From positions 1 to 47,139 of IMG/VR virus record IMGVR_UViG_3300025652_000131: a stretch of DNA of 47,139 bases. One strand, 5' to 3'. This document shows, piece by piece, positions 17,701-25,319 of the stretch. Source of the DNA: a virus. The notes beneath the pieces were generated by a model. That model searched no databases. It saw only the letters and a list, made by a program, of their open reading frames with translations, and was not told the DNA's origin. Each line of letters starts with the position of its first letter. The stretch's first letter is position 1. A program made the translations under genes and the position numbers.

Positions 17701-20324
17701 ATCCATTAGGACTTCCTTGTGACCAAGCATGTGCTAATCTTACTTTAATTGAGTGTCCACCAGCACCTTGTTGTTGTTGTGAAGATGATGGGCAAGGAGG
17801 GTGTTTACCTAACACACAACAGATGATGTTTAACCCAACAGGACTTCCTTGTAACCAAGTATGTTCAGGTCCTGGAATTATTGAATGTAAATCAGGAAGT
17901 GGTTTGGGTAATTGTAAAATATGCTGTCAACACAATGATGGTCAAGGAGGTACTACTTTTTATGTGGTACAAGGCCCAATACCTTGTAAGTGTAATTGGG
18001 GTGACACTCAAGTAGGTATGGGTAATTGTGGTATAATGCCAAACTTAACTAATGCTAGTAGTCCACGTAGTTATGTGGCAACAGAAATGAATAAAGAGGC
18101 TATGATTACTGACCCAACAGGACCATTAGGACCACTAGGACCAGTAATAGGTCCAGGAGGACTTATACCAGCTACAAACGCTGGACCATCACCATGTTGT
18201 ATAGTATGTCAAACACCAGGAGGGTCACAATACCAAGTAAACGGTTTTAATCCCCCAGGATGTAAATGTCAAAGTTTCCTGGATTTACAACTACAACAAC
18301 CCTGCATAACATCACCACCAGTAAGTCAACCATGTTATTTAGATTGGAATTGTAATACATGTACAAATGATTGTCATGATAGTTACTATAGTTGTATGAC
18401 ATTAACCAATAATTGTTCACAAGCGGATTGTGCAGATTGTGTAGGTAAAAAAATAGAGTGGATAAGACAAGGGCCTGGGTTTAATGGGTATTTTAATCCA
18501 ATATTACACCCTACAACTGGACAATTTACGATGTCACAAATTGGTGTACCAGCTACATTTGATGGTTGGTTTTTTCCAAATGTAATACCACATTCAACAC
18601 CACAAACATGGACCAACACAGAACCATATTGGAATTATGGACAAATAGTGATAGACCCAGCAACACCAGATTGTTGTTGGGTTAGGACCGTAATGTGGGA
18701 TACTAACGATGTCCCAAATCTAACTCCTGACCAGTATTCACCATCAGAACATTGGTGTAATTATTTATCAGGTAATAGTGCAGATGGAGCAAATATGTAT
18801 AACCCAATTGGAGGTACTGCAATAGGGGCGACTCAGCAGGGTGGTGTACCTGGTGGAGGTTCTCACCCATGGTGGGCACCTTGCGATAAAAAGTGTGTAT
18901 CATGTCCAACTGGGGGAACACCTACATTAACATGGAAGTGTCAAGAAAATGTATCTTTAAGTGTTGGTTGTGTACAAGGTAATTACCCTCCTGGTGACCC
19001 ACATGTTTTCGCAAATCAACAAGACTGTAATGATAAGTGTTGGAGTTGGTTATGTAATACTAATCCGTTTTGGGGTGGGTACTCTAAATGTAGTACAACT
19101 AACCATAGTGGTGTGGTAGGTTCGGGAGAAGACTTTATAAATTTCTTTATTAATCATGTTAACCCTAACTTACAAGCTATAAATATGGTGTATACTTTAG
19201 GTGCAGCATTGATACCATCTCCAAGTTTTCCGACGTGGGTTGTTTGGCCACCAGTTAACACATATTACCCTTGTCCTATTACAACAGGACCTAATGCTTC
19301 GGGCTATTTATTTACAGTAGACTCAGCTCTATTACACGCACACTACACTAACTCCGGTAACGGTCCTTGTGCGTTCACACTTAGTCAAGCTTTTAGTACT
19401 GGTTCTGATTGGGCTAGTACATATACTAACGTCCAAATTAACTACAACACACATATTGAAAATTGTATAAGTCTTGCTGACGTAAATGATGTTATGCGTA
19501 ACGATAATTGTCAATATACACCAGGACCATTCGCTACTACTCATCCATGTTTTGGATTACCAGGAGCTGGTACTTTAGCTGTAACAACTGTGGGTTCTGA
19601 AAAATTTAATGATTCGGGTCTGTATACAGACCCAGGTGCACCAACATTATTATGTCAAGTATATGACGCTTCAAAAACAAGCTATGCAAGTCAGGGTTGT
19701 TGTGTTGAGATGAAACACCACGCATACAGGTCATGTCCTTGTAACTTTGGTTCGTCAATTTGTGATTGTTGGCAAATAACAGGTACTGGTACAACGGGAG
19801 GCCCAGGAAATGTTTGGGACTATGCATTCCCGATAGACGACTATACGGGATGTACACATTCTTGTTGTCAAGGTACTTGTGGTTGTTGTGAACCAAATTT
19901 ACAAAATGCTGGTTATATAGGGCCAAATGACAATTTAACTTGGGTTGGATTAGGAGCTTCATCATTTTCTACAACCCCATCAAACAAAACACTTCAGATT
20001 GGTGAATGTTTTATGGTACCTGATGGTACTTATGCTGGTGGAAATTATGGTCCTGACGTAAGTGGTTTGTGGAATTATGGTACAGGTACATTATCGGGGG
20101 GTTGTTGTGTGTGTTGTGTAGCTGGAGGAACCGGTATTGACCCAGACCCACTAAACGATGGAATACCAGGGAATTGTTTCTTTACTATAGACTCATCAGA
20201 TGGTTCATCAGGACAATCTGGACTTTGGGATATATTTAACCTTTATGAATATGATGGGCAATTTGTTTCATGTGGGGTTGATGAAAATTGTGATGGTTGT
20301 GGTACTGGCATAGTACCGTTATAG
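11748..20324 (+). CDS. Giant cysteine-rich modular tail adhesin (PKD-like, CBM5/12-like and disulfide-knot modules)
   Basis: This 2858-residue protein is by far the longest gene here. Seen: an N-terminal region with few cysteines containing a PKD-like domain (about 185-275, with HTYTTPGQYTITI). From about 480 onward cysteine density is very high. At least six segments resemble CBM5/12 carbohydrate-binding modules (W...Y..GD.V......CC/CY......W..C) near 502-568, 584-632, 663-729, 1257-1325, 1792-1861 and 2292-2375. Interspersed are knot-like units of the form W.C...GC...F.S...C...C, for example near 1467-1522, 1570-1630, 1675-1718 and 1875-1957. Two near-identical 44-residue units with a CCCC run lie at 1962-2049. 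No signal peptide or membrane segment. It most likely forms a disulfide-stabilised fibre or surface array binding host polysaccharide. The CBM and PKD calls are by eye; the function is inferred. Confidence 0.65.
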   Translation: MEVQKFRIKRINPDIHWEIPCSGGTNFWPINTSTNCSGVTMYNATGIDVMSAINGDILNIFPEELKHCSPIDPCVILWNTGPSSSPFHCTSIDGFQYTLFKGLNVTLSGNTYTDSFNQTQSVISIGNASISPVNITPNTFGCECQNPLGEQLSKIPIFISQDFNDIGHYSVWDGNISQQEIFANFIFSGVSSGGMDVLVTNTTDFGYYETFQKSPYTIDWGVLGMSTQVLYYPSLTTQSLHTYTTPGQYTITITQDSPWGPLSTSKVITVPLETYAVMAGSVISPTNPTLQMDQASPLLGPMTYDIFGNPSGFQGGSTGYFNDYPNMPLDSGTHINQYSGMTFGAGSQGGQPCFTVSGITDSILGNFQTYTNSNTANLPPGFNAGVTVPIGGDVLDPITNGFLTGVYGTIDFAGAAYTAYTISSAANSTGVADGDTPIRFWDFNNGITIFEATSCGLDNLAWGAEECIACPSGDCEYCTTKDEYVDRVTGVPHSIGPGVVVGDWSPSGNYSIGDIVYDVTFNSCCCYMAVTNISSSDPWFGTAPVMMEEGTYNDGGVYTHVWEACAPECVSCPPGTNTPCNDFTLVSYIYSSGNFYNAGDYVEGEYGNCYQALVSGTLSAPTGYTMQYSTEWDYIGCVSWICPVEGPEANCDYDCIANPPINGIWNAGQMNSAPFGWLGGVWSSGFGLYFENDTANYNGVCYVCLNANVAAYFPCSDTATYGPPDTSPMWQACPLPGASNLDCIMISGATLDTLDQFGNPITVTGEMFWGDCNINLISGTCFENRWKCISQYSCQGCIPILSDDPLYFTPLSFATEQDCIDYCEPPAYSCTTPSAVGVPCCDEINCFLDEPLYVNTMISVNAINSTATDLAYNHDLFISPIYNINDCNNGVAANTLNNLFLPPMNIAPNGAILECCINTVWTWNCETGCESTGGLPSPGPLTIGSEIPGNVLWPTSADCEQNMLIYYGVANVIGDVPCSWWCEDPFLPYNPPSPGPYQSPCIPCYSISSCPPVPIASPGGAGPFPTEAACVTACTSVQTCWLCDCDNSTPCVDTWPDPCPTLISQNPNLYGPDPSGGLNGIVSFPSQADCLDFCQCNFGWDCFTDTGQTPSVNVGCQLGSSLANINALGWQTSDPDPLFTGYTNYSACCYANEGCCYAKCDDDPTSNLNQNFYPTAGIPSPLGDWPCSYEVSLFVTPGPPAGCNDPTQPGYVYDPNLPWCFMFDCTNALCSGDTYPTCCDEESDACDCACQAPVNSMGAWDSLYNFYDLNDAVYWGDTDTDFCCFKCHCDIILPPGQPFTPGDASTYDCNHFTPGDPPHMGVPNCWRSCNQTPGPIPLPFVWQGTSYNPCSACTSGGYDPGYSCTPDGCQPSGCNPGLGTGPLVNCYSGPTCDDGSGPECVAQCFCVPGTSPCLPMCATYQQELILASGPIPTDCPPNVYAYNSYNECMGINPVNLLLPDCCPTVRPPQWYCDDSAPCSSNYPPVVNVDGTGCVQVNSGHAQYQDPITTNFTSLANCQQECNWCCDKNGLSVCTFVGNITNCAGTAYVNALDCYLATATNTPCDCSLDAKEIWCHYDQVNDIGGCVSNTSGLLDVNLFGSGGLDRATDPGGFFTSLGNCKEACKFCCDCDISGECLLNWYCAALNPGGTYGCACHSCYEDLSLCAVNEEPCVTIYQDYYCDDILGCVVYPVINNLISGPYTGPSALSSCQKVCQFECNDACVCEVTSTPTNPLNWSPPCFSLACCDSLTTFGEKCCGCDECENGTYPYSYDNGLGVLLTYWITITTFNNTPLGWSPAGNPVTGGPYQYGDIVTQDGCCYIMILADGDWSSYDTTMLPSDYYNIYMNVMNTTGLPVYGTDIMWIPCDADCPPVTYKERWWCDSNLAYNTTYPNIQHSQSTNCVQEYPYIDNQVNSIATYGDFVYGTAGNTSAQLSYNLGATPFDSLAECQELCVFCCDPTPTAPCCCCKDDGFGQCSPGTSQSPVNPLGLPCDQACANLTLIECPPAPCCCCEDDGQGGCLPNTQQMMFNPTGLPCNQVCSGPGIIECKSGSGLGNCKICCQHNDGQGGTTFYVVQGPIPCKCNWGDTQVGMGNCGIMPNLTNASSPRSYVATEMNKEAMITDPTGPLGPLGPVIGPGGLIPATNAGPSPCCIVCQTPGGSQYQVNGFNPPGCKCQSFLDLQLQQPCITSPPVSQPCYLDWNCNTCTNDCHDSYYSCMTLTNNCSQADCADCVGKKIEWIRQGPGFNGYFNPILHPTTGQFTMSQIGVPATFDGWFFPNVIPHSTPQTWTNTEPYWNYGQIVIDPATPDCCWVRTVMWDTNDVPNLTPDQYSPSEHWCNYLSGNSADGANMYNPIGGTAIGATQQGGVPGGGSHPWWAPCDKKCVSCPTGGTPTLTWKCQENVSLSVGCVQGNYPPGDPHVFANQQDCNDKCWSWLCNTNPFWGGYSKCSTTNHSGVVGSGEDFINFFINHVNPNLQAINMVYTLGAALIPSPSFPTWVVWPPVNTYYPCPITTGPNASGYLFTVDSALLHAHYTNSGNGPCAFTLSQAFSTGSDWASTYTNVQINYNTHIENCISLADVNDVMRNDNCQYTPGPFATTHPCFGLPGAGTLAVTTVGSEKFNDSGLYTDPGAPTLLCQVYDASKTSYASQGCCVEMKHHAYRSCPCNFGSSICDCWQITGTGTTGGPGNVWDYAFPIDDYTGCTHSCCQGTCGCCEPNLQNAGYIGPNDNLTWVGLGASSFSTTPSNKTLQIGECFMVPDGTYAGGNYGPDVSGLWNYGTGTLSGGCCVCCVAGGTGIDPDPLNDGIPGNCFFTIDSSDGSSGQSGLWDIFNLYEYDGQFVSCGVDENCDGCGTGIVPL
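17631..17894 (+). repeat. Tandem 132-bp (44-residue) CCCC repeat, two copies
   Basis: Unit 1 is 17631-17762 and unit 2 is 17763-17894, directly abutting and in frame. Both open with the same 18 bases, GCACCTTGTTGTTGTTGT (APCCCC). Both keep eight cysteines at identical positions (3-6, 14, 30, 34, 42) plus the shared segment GLPC.Q.C. Looser relatives follow (NCKICC..., PCCIVC...). This is a recent tandem duplication inside the giant adhesin gene. Confidence 0.85.
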
Positions 20325-20364
20325 AAATTATATTTATAATCATACAAATAAATGAGTACCTAGA

Positions 20365-20377
20365 TATTTATAATAAA
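20365..20377 (+). promoter_or_regulatory. AT-rich putative late promoter element downstream of the giant gene
   Basis: TATTTATAATAAA starts 18 bases before ATG 20383, the same distance as the element before the gp25-like gene. It lies in a 58-base gap after the giant adhesin gene, where a new transcript would be useful. Confidence 0.4.
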
Positions 20378-20382
20378 AAACT

Positions 20383-20604
20383 ATGTCTTTACAAAAAGTT
20401 GAAGTAAAAGGGTGTATAGTTCCACTAACAAAAGAGGAAGTATTGATGAATGTGTGTGAAAGACCAGAAGTTAGGTCTAACATATTCATAGAAAGAGGTA
20501 GGATTACTGTTTTTGAAAGACCACAAAGGTTAGGACAGGTACCAAATCTAGGTGAACTAGAATTACACGGAAGAGGATTCTATAAAATTGACAAACAACC
20601 TTAA
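20383..20604 (+). CDS. Small conserved-looking virion-block protein
   Basis: This 73-residue protein has no cysteine-rich or membrane features. It is charged, with a proline/arginine-rich centre (FERPQRLGQVPNLGELELHG). The family is unknown. It starts after the second AT-rich element and is followed three bases later by another structural gene, so it opens a new cluster. The ATG is the first in frame after the element. Confidence 0.5.
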   Translation: MSLQKVEVKGCIVPLTKEEVLMNVCERPEVRSNIFIERGRITVFERPQRLGQVPNLGELELHGRGFYKIDKQP

Positions 20605-20607
20605 TAT

Positions 20608-21528
20608 ATGGCATTAGGAGCATACGGAATAAAAAGACCAGCTGATGTACTTCCAGATGACATGGAAGTAATTGTGCATTCAGCACCAAATAGAGACGCT
20701 ACTAGTAATACCACGTTATTTAAATTACAAGCAAATACAGTACTTACACCATACTATCACGCTGCTGGTACTGGAGGTCCAGCATCTGCTGGTGTTGAAG
20801 TTTTAGGTGGACTGTACAACCTAAATTTACCATCAAACATTTTTGCAAATAAAGGAATATATACTGTTTACATAAGACCAGCAGAAATAAGAACAGAAAT
20901 TGTGGATTGTGGTATACTATCATCACTACCAAACGTAAAAGGATTGGTATTCGACTTAAACAACATACCAACAGAATATAGAAGTAGGTTCCAACCACAC
21001 GGTCTAGTTGGGTACAGAATAGAATATCTACAACTAAACGACGAAAAAATACATAATTTTTATAGAATAGTAACATCCAACTTTTTTTGTGAACCAGTAA
21101 CAGCAAATCTATCAAATCCAAATCAAATATCACCAAGGTATGTGTACACCAATAAACAAACCAATTTAATTTTTTGTACACTAACACCAACAAGTGCACC
21201 ATCCAATAACCCAAATGCTATACCATTTATTGGTCAACCAGGTCAAAAAGTTATAATAACTAACACGTTTTTTAATCCACTAGTATTGGATATTGAAATG
21301 GTAGACCACGACTTTGAAACATTAGCTATAGCAGCTTATGGAGACCAAACAAAATCTATGGAGGATGGAATATATACATTGTATGATTTATCCGGTAATA
21401 ATAACATATACGCTCAATACGATTTATATGAGGTTAGAGACCAATATAATGACCAACTATATGAGGTTAGACAAAATAGGGGTAATAATATAGATTTTGG
21501 TAAGATTTTTAGCAATATAAAAGTTTAA
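20608..21528 (+). CDS. Structural protein of the tail block, unrecognised
   Basis: This 306-residue protein starts MALGAYGIKRPADVLPDDME. Composition is beta-rich with many N, T and P. Near residues 270-290 a short repeat reads YDLYEVRDQYNDQLYEVRQ, two copies of YEVR. No family is recognised. It is only three bases downstream of the 73-residue gene and ten before the 1258-residue gene, so all three are probably one transcript. The size is similar to mid-sized wedge or completion proteins, but I cannot match one. Confidence 0.6.
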   Translation: MALGAYGIKRPADVLPDDMEVIVHSAPNRDATSNTTLFKLQANTVLTPYYHAAGTGGPASAGVEVLGGLYNLNLPSNIFANKGIYTVYIRPAEIRTEIVDCGILSSLPNVKGLVFDLNNIPTEYRSRFQPHGLVGYRIEYLQLNDEKIHNFYRIVTSNFFCEPVTANLSNPNQISPRYVYTNKQTNLIFCTLTPTSAPSNNPNAIPFIGQPGQKVIITNTFFNPLVLDIEMVDHDFETLAIAAYGDQTKSMEDGIYTLYDLSGNNNIYAQYDLYEVRDQYNDQLYEVRQNRGNNIDFGKIFSNIKV

Positions 21529-21538
21529 ATTCGGAATT

Positions 21539-24500
21539 ATGGCAAGTAATAAATTCCGATACCCTCCAGCACCACCAAACGGTAGTGAAACATTTAGTGA
21601 TAATTTAGTCGGTAATCAAATAACTGACGGTTCTTCACAAATGACTAACAGCACATTCTCCTTTACTCAAAATGTGAGTAATCCAGTACCAGTAGGCTAT
21701 GAAATAAACAGTTTTTCTAACCCAATAACACTATCTACTTTAGGTATAGCTGATTTAGAAATAGCAAAAACTACAGCAAGTAACCATATAGAAGTTTTTA
21801 TAAATAATGATACTAGTGATTTAAGTAGTTTTGTTTTATATGGTTCTTTAAAGAAAAGATTAAACGTAGCTGTAGACAATATTATTAATATTTTTCCAGC
21901 AGCGTTATATTTTGACGGAACAGATATCTATGAAACAACTGGGTACACAACAGCGTATAATATAAGTTACAATATAACAACAAATAGAACAACGTTTAGA
22001 AGTGAAGTAAATTACATATCTAATCCATTTAACATAGAATTTACAACTAACGGTAATCTTTTAGATGGGCATTTAACCCCTGAAGCTATATTATTAAATT
22101 TAGAAAATTTAGGTAATACAGCAACCACAATAACTAAAATTGCTGAAGGAAAAACATCTAAACTAAGAAACTTAACGAATGAATATAAAGATTATGTTTT
22201 AACTTTTAACAATAAAATTGGCACCAAAGAATATAAAGTAGTTGAATTTACAGCACAAACTTTGGGGTCAGACTTTATTGTGATGTCCGTAGAAGGAAAA
22301 CCTTTTGGTGATAATACAACAACCACCAATACAAAATTTTATTTAAAACCTAATAGTTCTGAAAGTGAAAGGCAATTAAAATCTTTAAAAGGTATTGAAG
22401 CTTTTTTAATGACTAGAGATGTAAAACCTATCTATACAGCTAAATTTAAAATAATCAAAGAAACAAGTTCTGGTGTTAAGTATTATGATTACATAAATAA
22501 AACTTGGCCTTTAAGTGATGATGTAAATTTAGATGTGGTTAGTTCCGGATACACCAACTACTTAAAAAATTTGGCAGACATAGGTGACGAACTAGATAAC
22601 ATAAAAACAAACCTAGTATCTAGATTTTTAACATCACCAACACTAAAAGAGTTTGACACATCAGACCAAAAAATAGAAAAAACACTTCAAATATACGGTA
22701 GGAGTTTTGACGACATAAAAACTTTTGTAGATGGGATAGCATATATGACTAATGTAACCTACGATGGTAAAAATAACATACCTAATGGGTTAATTAAGAA
22801 TTTTGCAAAAACACTAGGGTGGTCAACACCAAGTACGTTAGATAAGGTAGGATTTTTAGATAGTGTGTTGGGGGTAAGTAAACCTACCTACTCAGGAAGT
22901 AGTGTTGGAATGACCCCAGCTGAATTAGATGTTGAGTTATATAGAAGAATATTATTAAACACCGGTTATCTATTTAAATCAAAAGGTACAAGAAAAGCTA
23001 TAGAATTCTTATTAACGTTGGTGGGTGCACCTGAAGCATTAATTGAATTTAATGAATATGTTGTTTTAGCGGACACAAGAATTAACATGAAATCCCCACT
23101 AACATTTGTATGGGATGATAATAGTCTTAATGCGATGACAACAGGAGGTACTTACCACTATGAACAAATGCCTAATAAATTTAATAGTAGTTGGTCCGGA
23201 ATATCTGGAGGAACCTATTCATCATCAACAATAAATTACAGTGTACCACTAAGTCAATTTTACTACGAAACAGGGACAACATCACACAACTTCCAAAGAA
23301 GTGACTACCCAATAGACAATGAAGGTTTCCCGATAAGGCCAAGAATAACAAACAACTACTTTTTCCAAAGAGGAGCTGGATGGTACCACAGAACAGAAGA
23401 ACATAAATCAGATGTGGTAGTTAATCAAGACAAATCTATTTTAACTGGTTGTACACCATCTATAATAAATAAATTTGAAAATTTTACCTGGGGTGGTTTT
23501 TGGACTGGTGGTGAATATTCTAATAGGGTTAAATCACCTTATCTAGATAGGTTTAGAAGATTTCCACATATGTATTTTGGTTTTGGTCTGACAAGGATGA
23601 TTGATGATAAAAAATCATGGAATAGAAAAGAACCTGAACTAGAAACAAGAGATTGGGTATACGACACAAGAGCTTCGTACTACCAAACACAAGACGAAAG
23701 ACTAGTATTGAATGTAAAAAATGTTGACATATCCTTGAATATAGGTCAAGCATTAGTATATGATGTCTATAAACAATCAGTTGAATACGATTGTTTCTTT
23801 AGTGCTGACACAACTATGACAGGTGGGACACTATACAGTACATTTCAAAAACCAGTTATTAATAGTGGAACTACACCGGACAAATGGTATGGAGCAAATT
23901 ACTCACAAACTATTGTAGGAAGTACAGATGGTAATAAACCATATACTGGTAGTAAATTTAGAGCTTTAGGTCCAGTTAATTGGAATGGTGGATTTGCTTC
24001 ACACAGACATTTTAGAAGGTCTAAAGGAGCTATATTAAGATTTGAGGTTTGTGTAAACCAAGCAAGACCAAATACGTTTATAGGTTTTGTAAAAGGAACC
24101 ACAACAAGTGCTGAAATAGGAACAACCCTCAACATGACAAACTTATCACAAGAGGGAATCATTTTTGACCAAAATAAAATTTTCATTCATGGAGATAATA
24201 ATAATAGTGGGTCAGCAACAATAATCGCAACTTTCCAAAACTATGATAGTTGGCCAACAGGTACTGATAAATTTTTTAAATGTGAAATTAAGTTAAAACG
24301 TGGTGGTGGAGCAGTTTATACTGTTTACGCGGACGGTAGCCCAATGGCTTTAGGTACCTATGAGACCTACGGAAATACTATGGAAGATATGAAGATTGGT
24401 GTTTTGGATGATTATTTTGTTGGTCAGGACTTAATTTTAAATCACATATATACATTTGATGAAACAAAAGCAGGTTTTAGTATAGATACTAGAAACATGC

Positions 24501-25315
24501 ATTTTAAAAGATTTCTTAACAATTTCTGGAAAGTTTTAATTGATGTTAGAAATAGGATGACAATTAATGATGGTAAAACAGGTGGTTATCCAGTACTACA
24601 AAAAATATATTTACAATACTTAGAGGAATATTATGGTTCTTGTGGTGACAACAATAAGTACACCTATAATAAGATGTTAGATTATGTTAGTGAATTAGGG
24701 AGTTATTGGATTAAACTTGTTGAAAAAATGGTTCCAGCAACAACATTATGGACAAGTGGTGAAAAAGTAGAAAATTCTGCATTTCATAGAGATAAATTTG
24801 TTTACAGATGTTTTAGCCCAACAGGAAACACAATGCCAATTATCCCTCAGATGTTATTAACTGGTACCGCCTTAAGTGGGTATACTTCTTATCCACAAGC
24901 AATGGTGAATAGTACCCCTATGAGTATGAGATTACCAGCACCACCGACACCAGGTTCTCTATACTTTAACAGTATTATAAGTGGAGCTACACAAAATCCA
25001 ATATCTAGTTACGCCAACCAATACAATATAGATAATCAAAATCAAGCTGCGGGAAGTGAAATAGTTAGGGTTGTTACAAATAGGTTAGCAAATAGTTACC
25101 ACAGTAATAAAGACAAATACTTATCACAATCTATATTTACAAAACAAGGAGCAACGGATAATATTCTACATATAGAAGGTCTTAAATGTTTTGGGACATA
25201 TACACAATCTTGGATTGATGGTTATAATATAGTGACAACCACAACTATAGGAAATTATGGTAATCAAGCACAAGGACAAAGTAATAATGTAAGTAGCTCT
25301 AATTTTAGTTATTAA
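21539..25315 (+). CDS. Large baseplate/tail protein with tail-protein-I-like segment and lectin-like region
   Basis: This protein has 1258 residues. Near residues 468-504 it has YRRILLNTGYLFKSKGTRKA followed by IEFLLTLVGAPEA. The KGT..A...LL...G pattern is that of P2 gpI-type tail proteins, which link baseplate and fibres. Near 815-985 a region of short beta strands (ILRFEVCVNQ, FKCEIKLKRGG, MKIGVLDDYFVGQ) reads like a concanavalin/LamG-type jelly roll. The N-terminus (about 1-60) is serine/asparagine-rich. No membrane segments. It lies between structural genes and leaves only four bases before the next start. A large wedge or fibre-hub component is the likeliest role; the domain calls are by eye. 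Confidence 0.6.
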   Translation: MASNKFRYPPAPPNGSETFSDNLVGNQITDGSSQMTNSTFSFTQNVSNPVPVGYEINSFSNPITLSTLGIADLEIAKTTASNHIEVFINNDTSDLSSFVLYGSLKKRLNVAVDNIINIFPAALYFDGTDIYETTGYTTAYNISYNITTNRTTFRSEVNYISNPFNIEFTTNGNLLDGHLTPEAILLNLENLGNTATTITKIAEGKTSKLRNLTNEYKDYVLTFNNKIGTKEYKVVEFTAQTLGSDFIVMSVEGKPFGDNTTTTNTKFYLKPNSSESERQLKSLKGIEAFLMTRDVKPIYTAKFKIIKETSSGVKYYDYINKTWPLSDDVNLDVVSSGYTNYLKNLADIGDELDNIKTNLVSRFLTSPTLKEFDTSDQKIEKTLQIYGRSFDDIKTFVDGIAYMTNVTYDGKNNIPNGLIKNFAKTLGWSTPSTLDKVGFLDSVLGVSKPTYSGSSVGMTPAELDVELYRRILLNTGYLFKSKGTRKAIEFLLTLVGAPEALIEFNEYVVLADTRINMKSPLTFVWDDNSLNAMTTGGTYHYEQMPNKFNSSWSGISGGTYSSSTINYSVPLSQFYYETGTTSHNFQRSDYPIDNEGFPIRPRITNNYFFQRGAGWYHRTEEHKSDVVVNQDKSILTGCTPSIINKFENFTWGGFWTGGEYSNRVKSPYLDRFRRFPHMYFGFGLTRMIDDKKSWNRKEPELETRDWVYDTRASYYQTQDERLVLNVKNVDISLNIGQALVYDVYKQSVEYDCFFSADTTMTGGTLYSTFQKPVINSGTTPDKWYGANYSQTIVGSTDGNKPYTGSKFRALGPVNWNGGFASHRHFRRSKGAILRFEVCVNQARPNTFIGFVKGTTTSAEIGTTLNMTNLSQEGIIFDQNKIFIHGDNNNSGSATIIATFQNYDSWPTGTDKFFKCEIKLKRGGGAVYTVYADGSPMALGTYETYGNTMEDMKIGVLDDYFVGQDLILNHIYTFDETKAGFSIDTRNMHFKRFLNNFWKVLIDVRNRMTINDGKTGGYPVLQKIYLQYLEEYYGSCGDNNKYTYNKMLDYVSELGSYWIKLVEKMVPATTLWTSGEKVENSAFHRDKFVYRCFSPTGNTMPIIPQMLLTGTALSGYTSYPQAMVNSTPMSMRLPAPPTPGSLYFNSIISGATQNPISSYANQYNIDNQNQAAGSEIVRVVTNRLANSYHSNKDKYLSQSIFTKQGATDNILHIEGLKCFGTYTQSWIDGYNIVTTTTIGNYGNQAQGQSNNVSSSNFSY

Positions 25316-25319
25316 AGGT

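Noticed and set aside
11748-20324. Cohesin domain as partner of the dockerin
   Set aside because: No cohesin-like segment could be recognised in the giant adhesin or elsewhere in the window.
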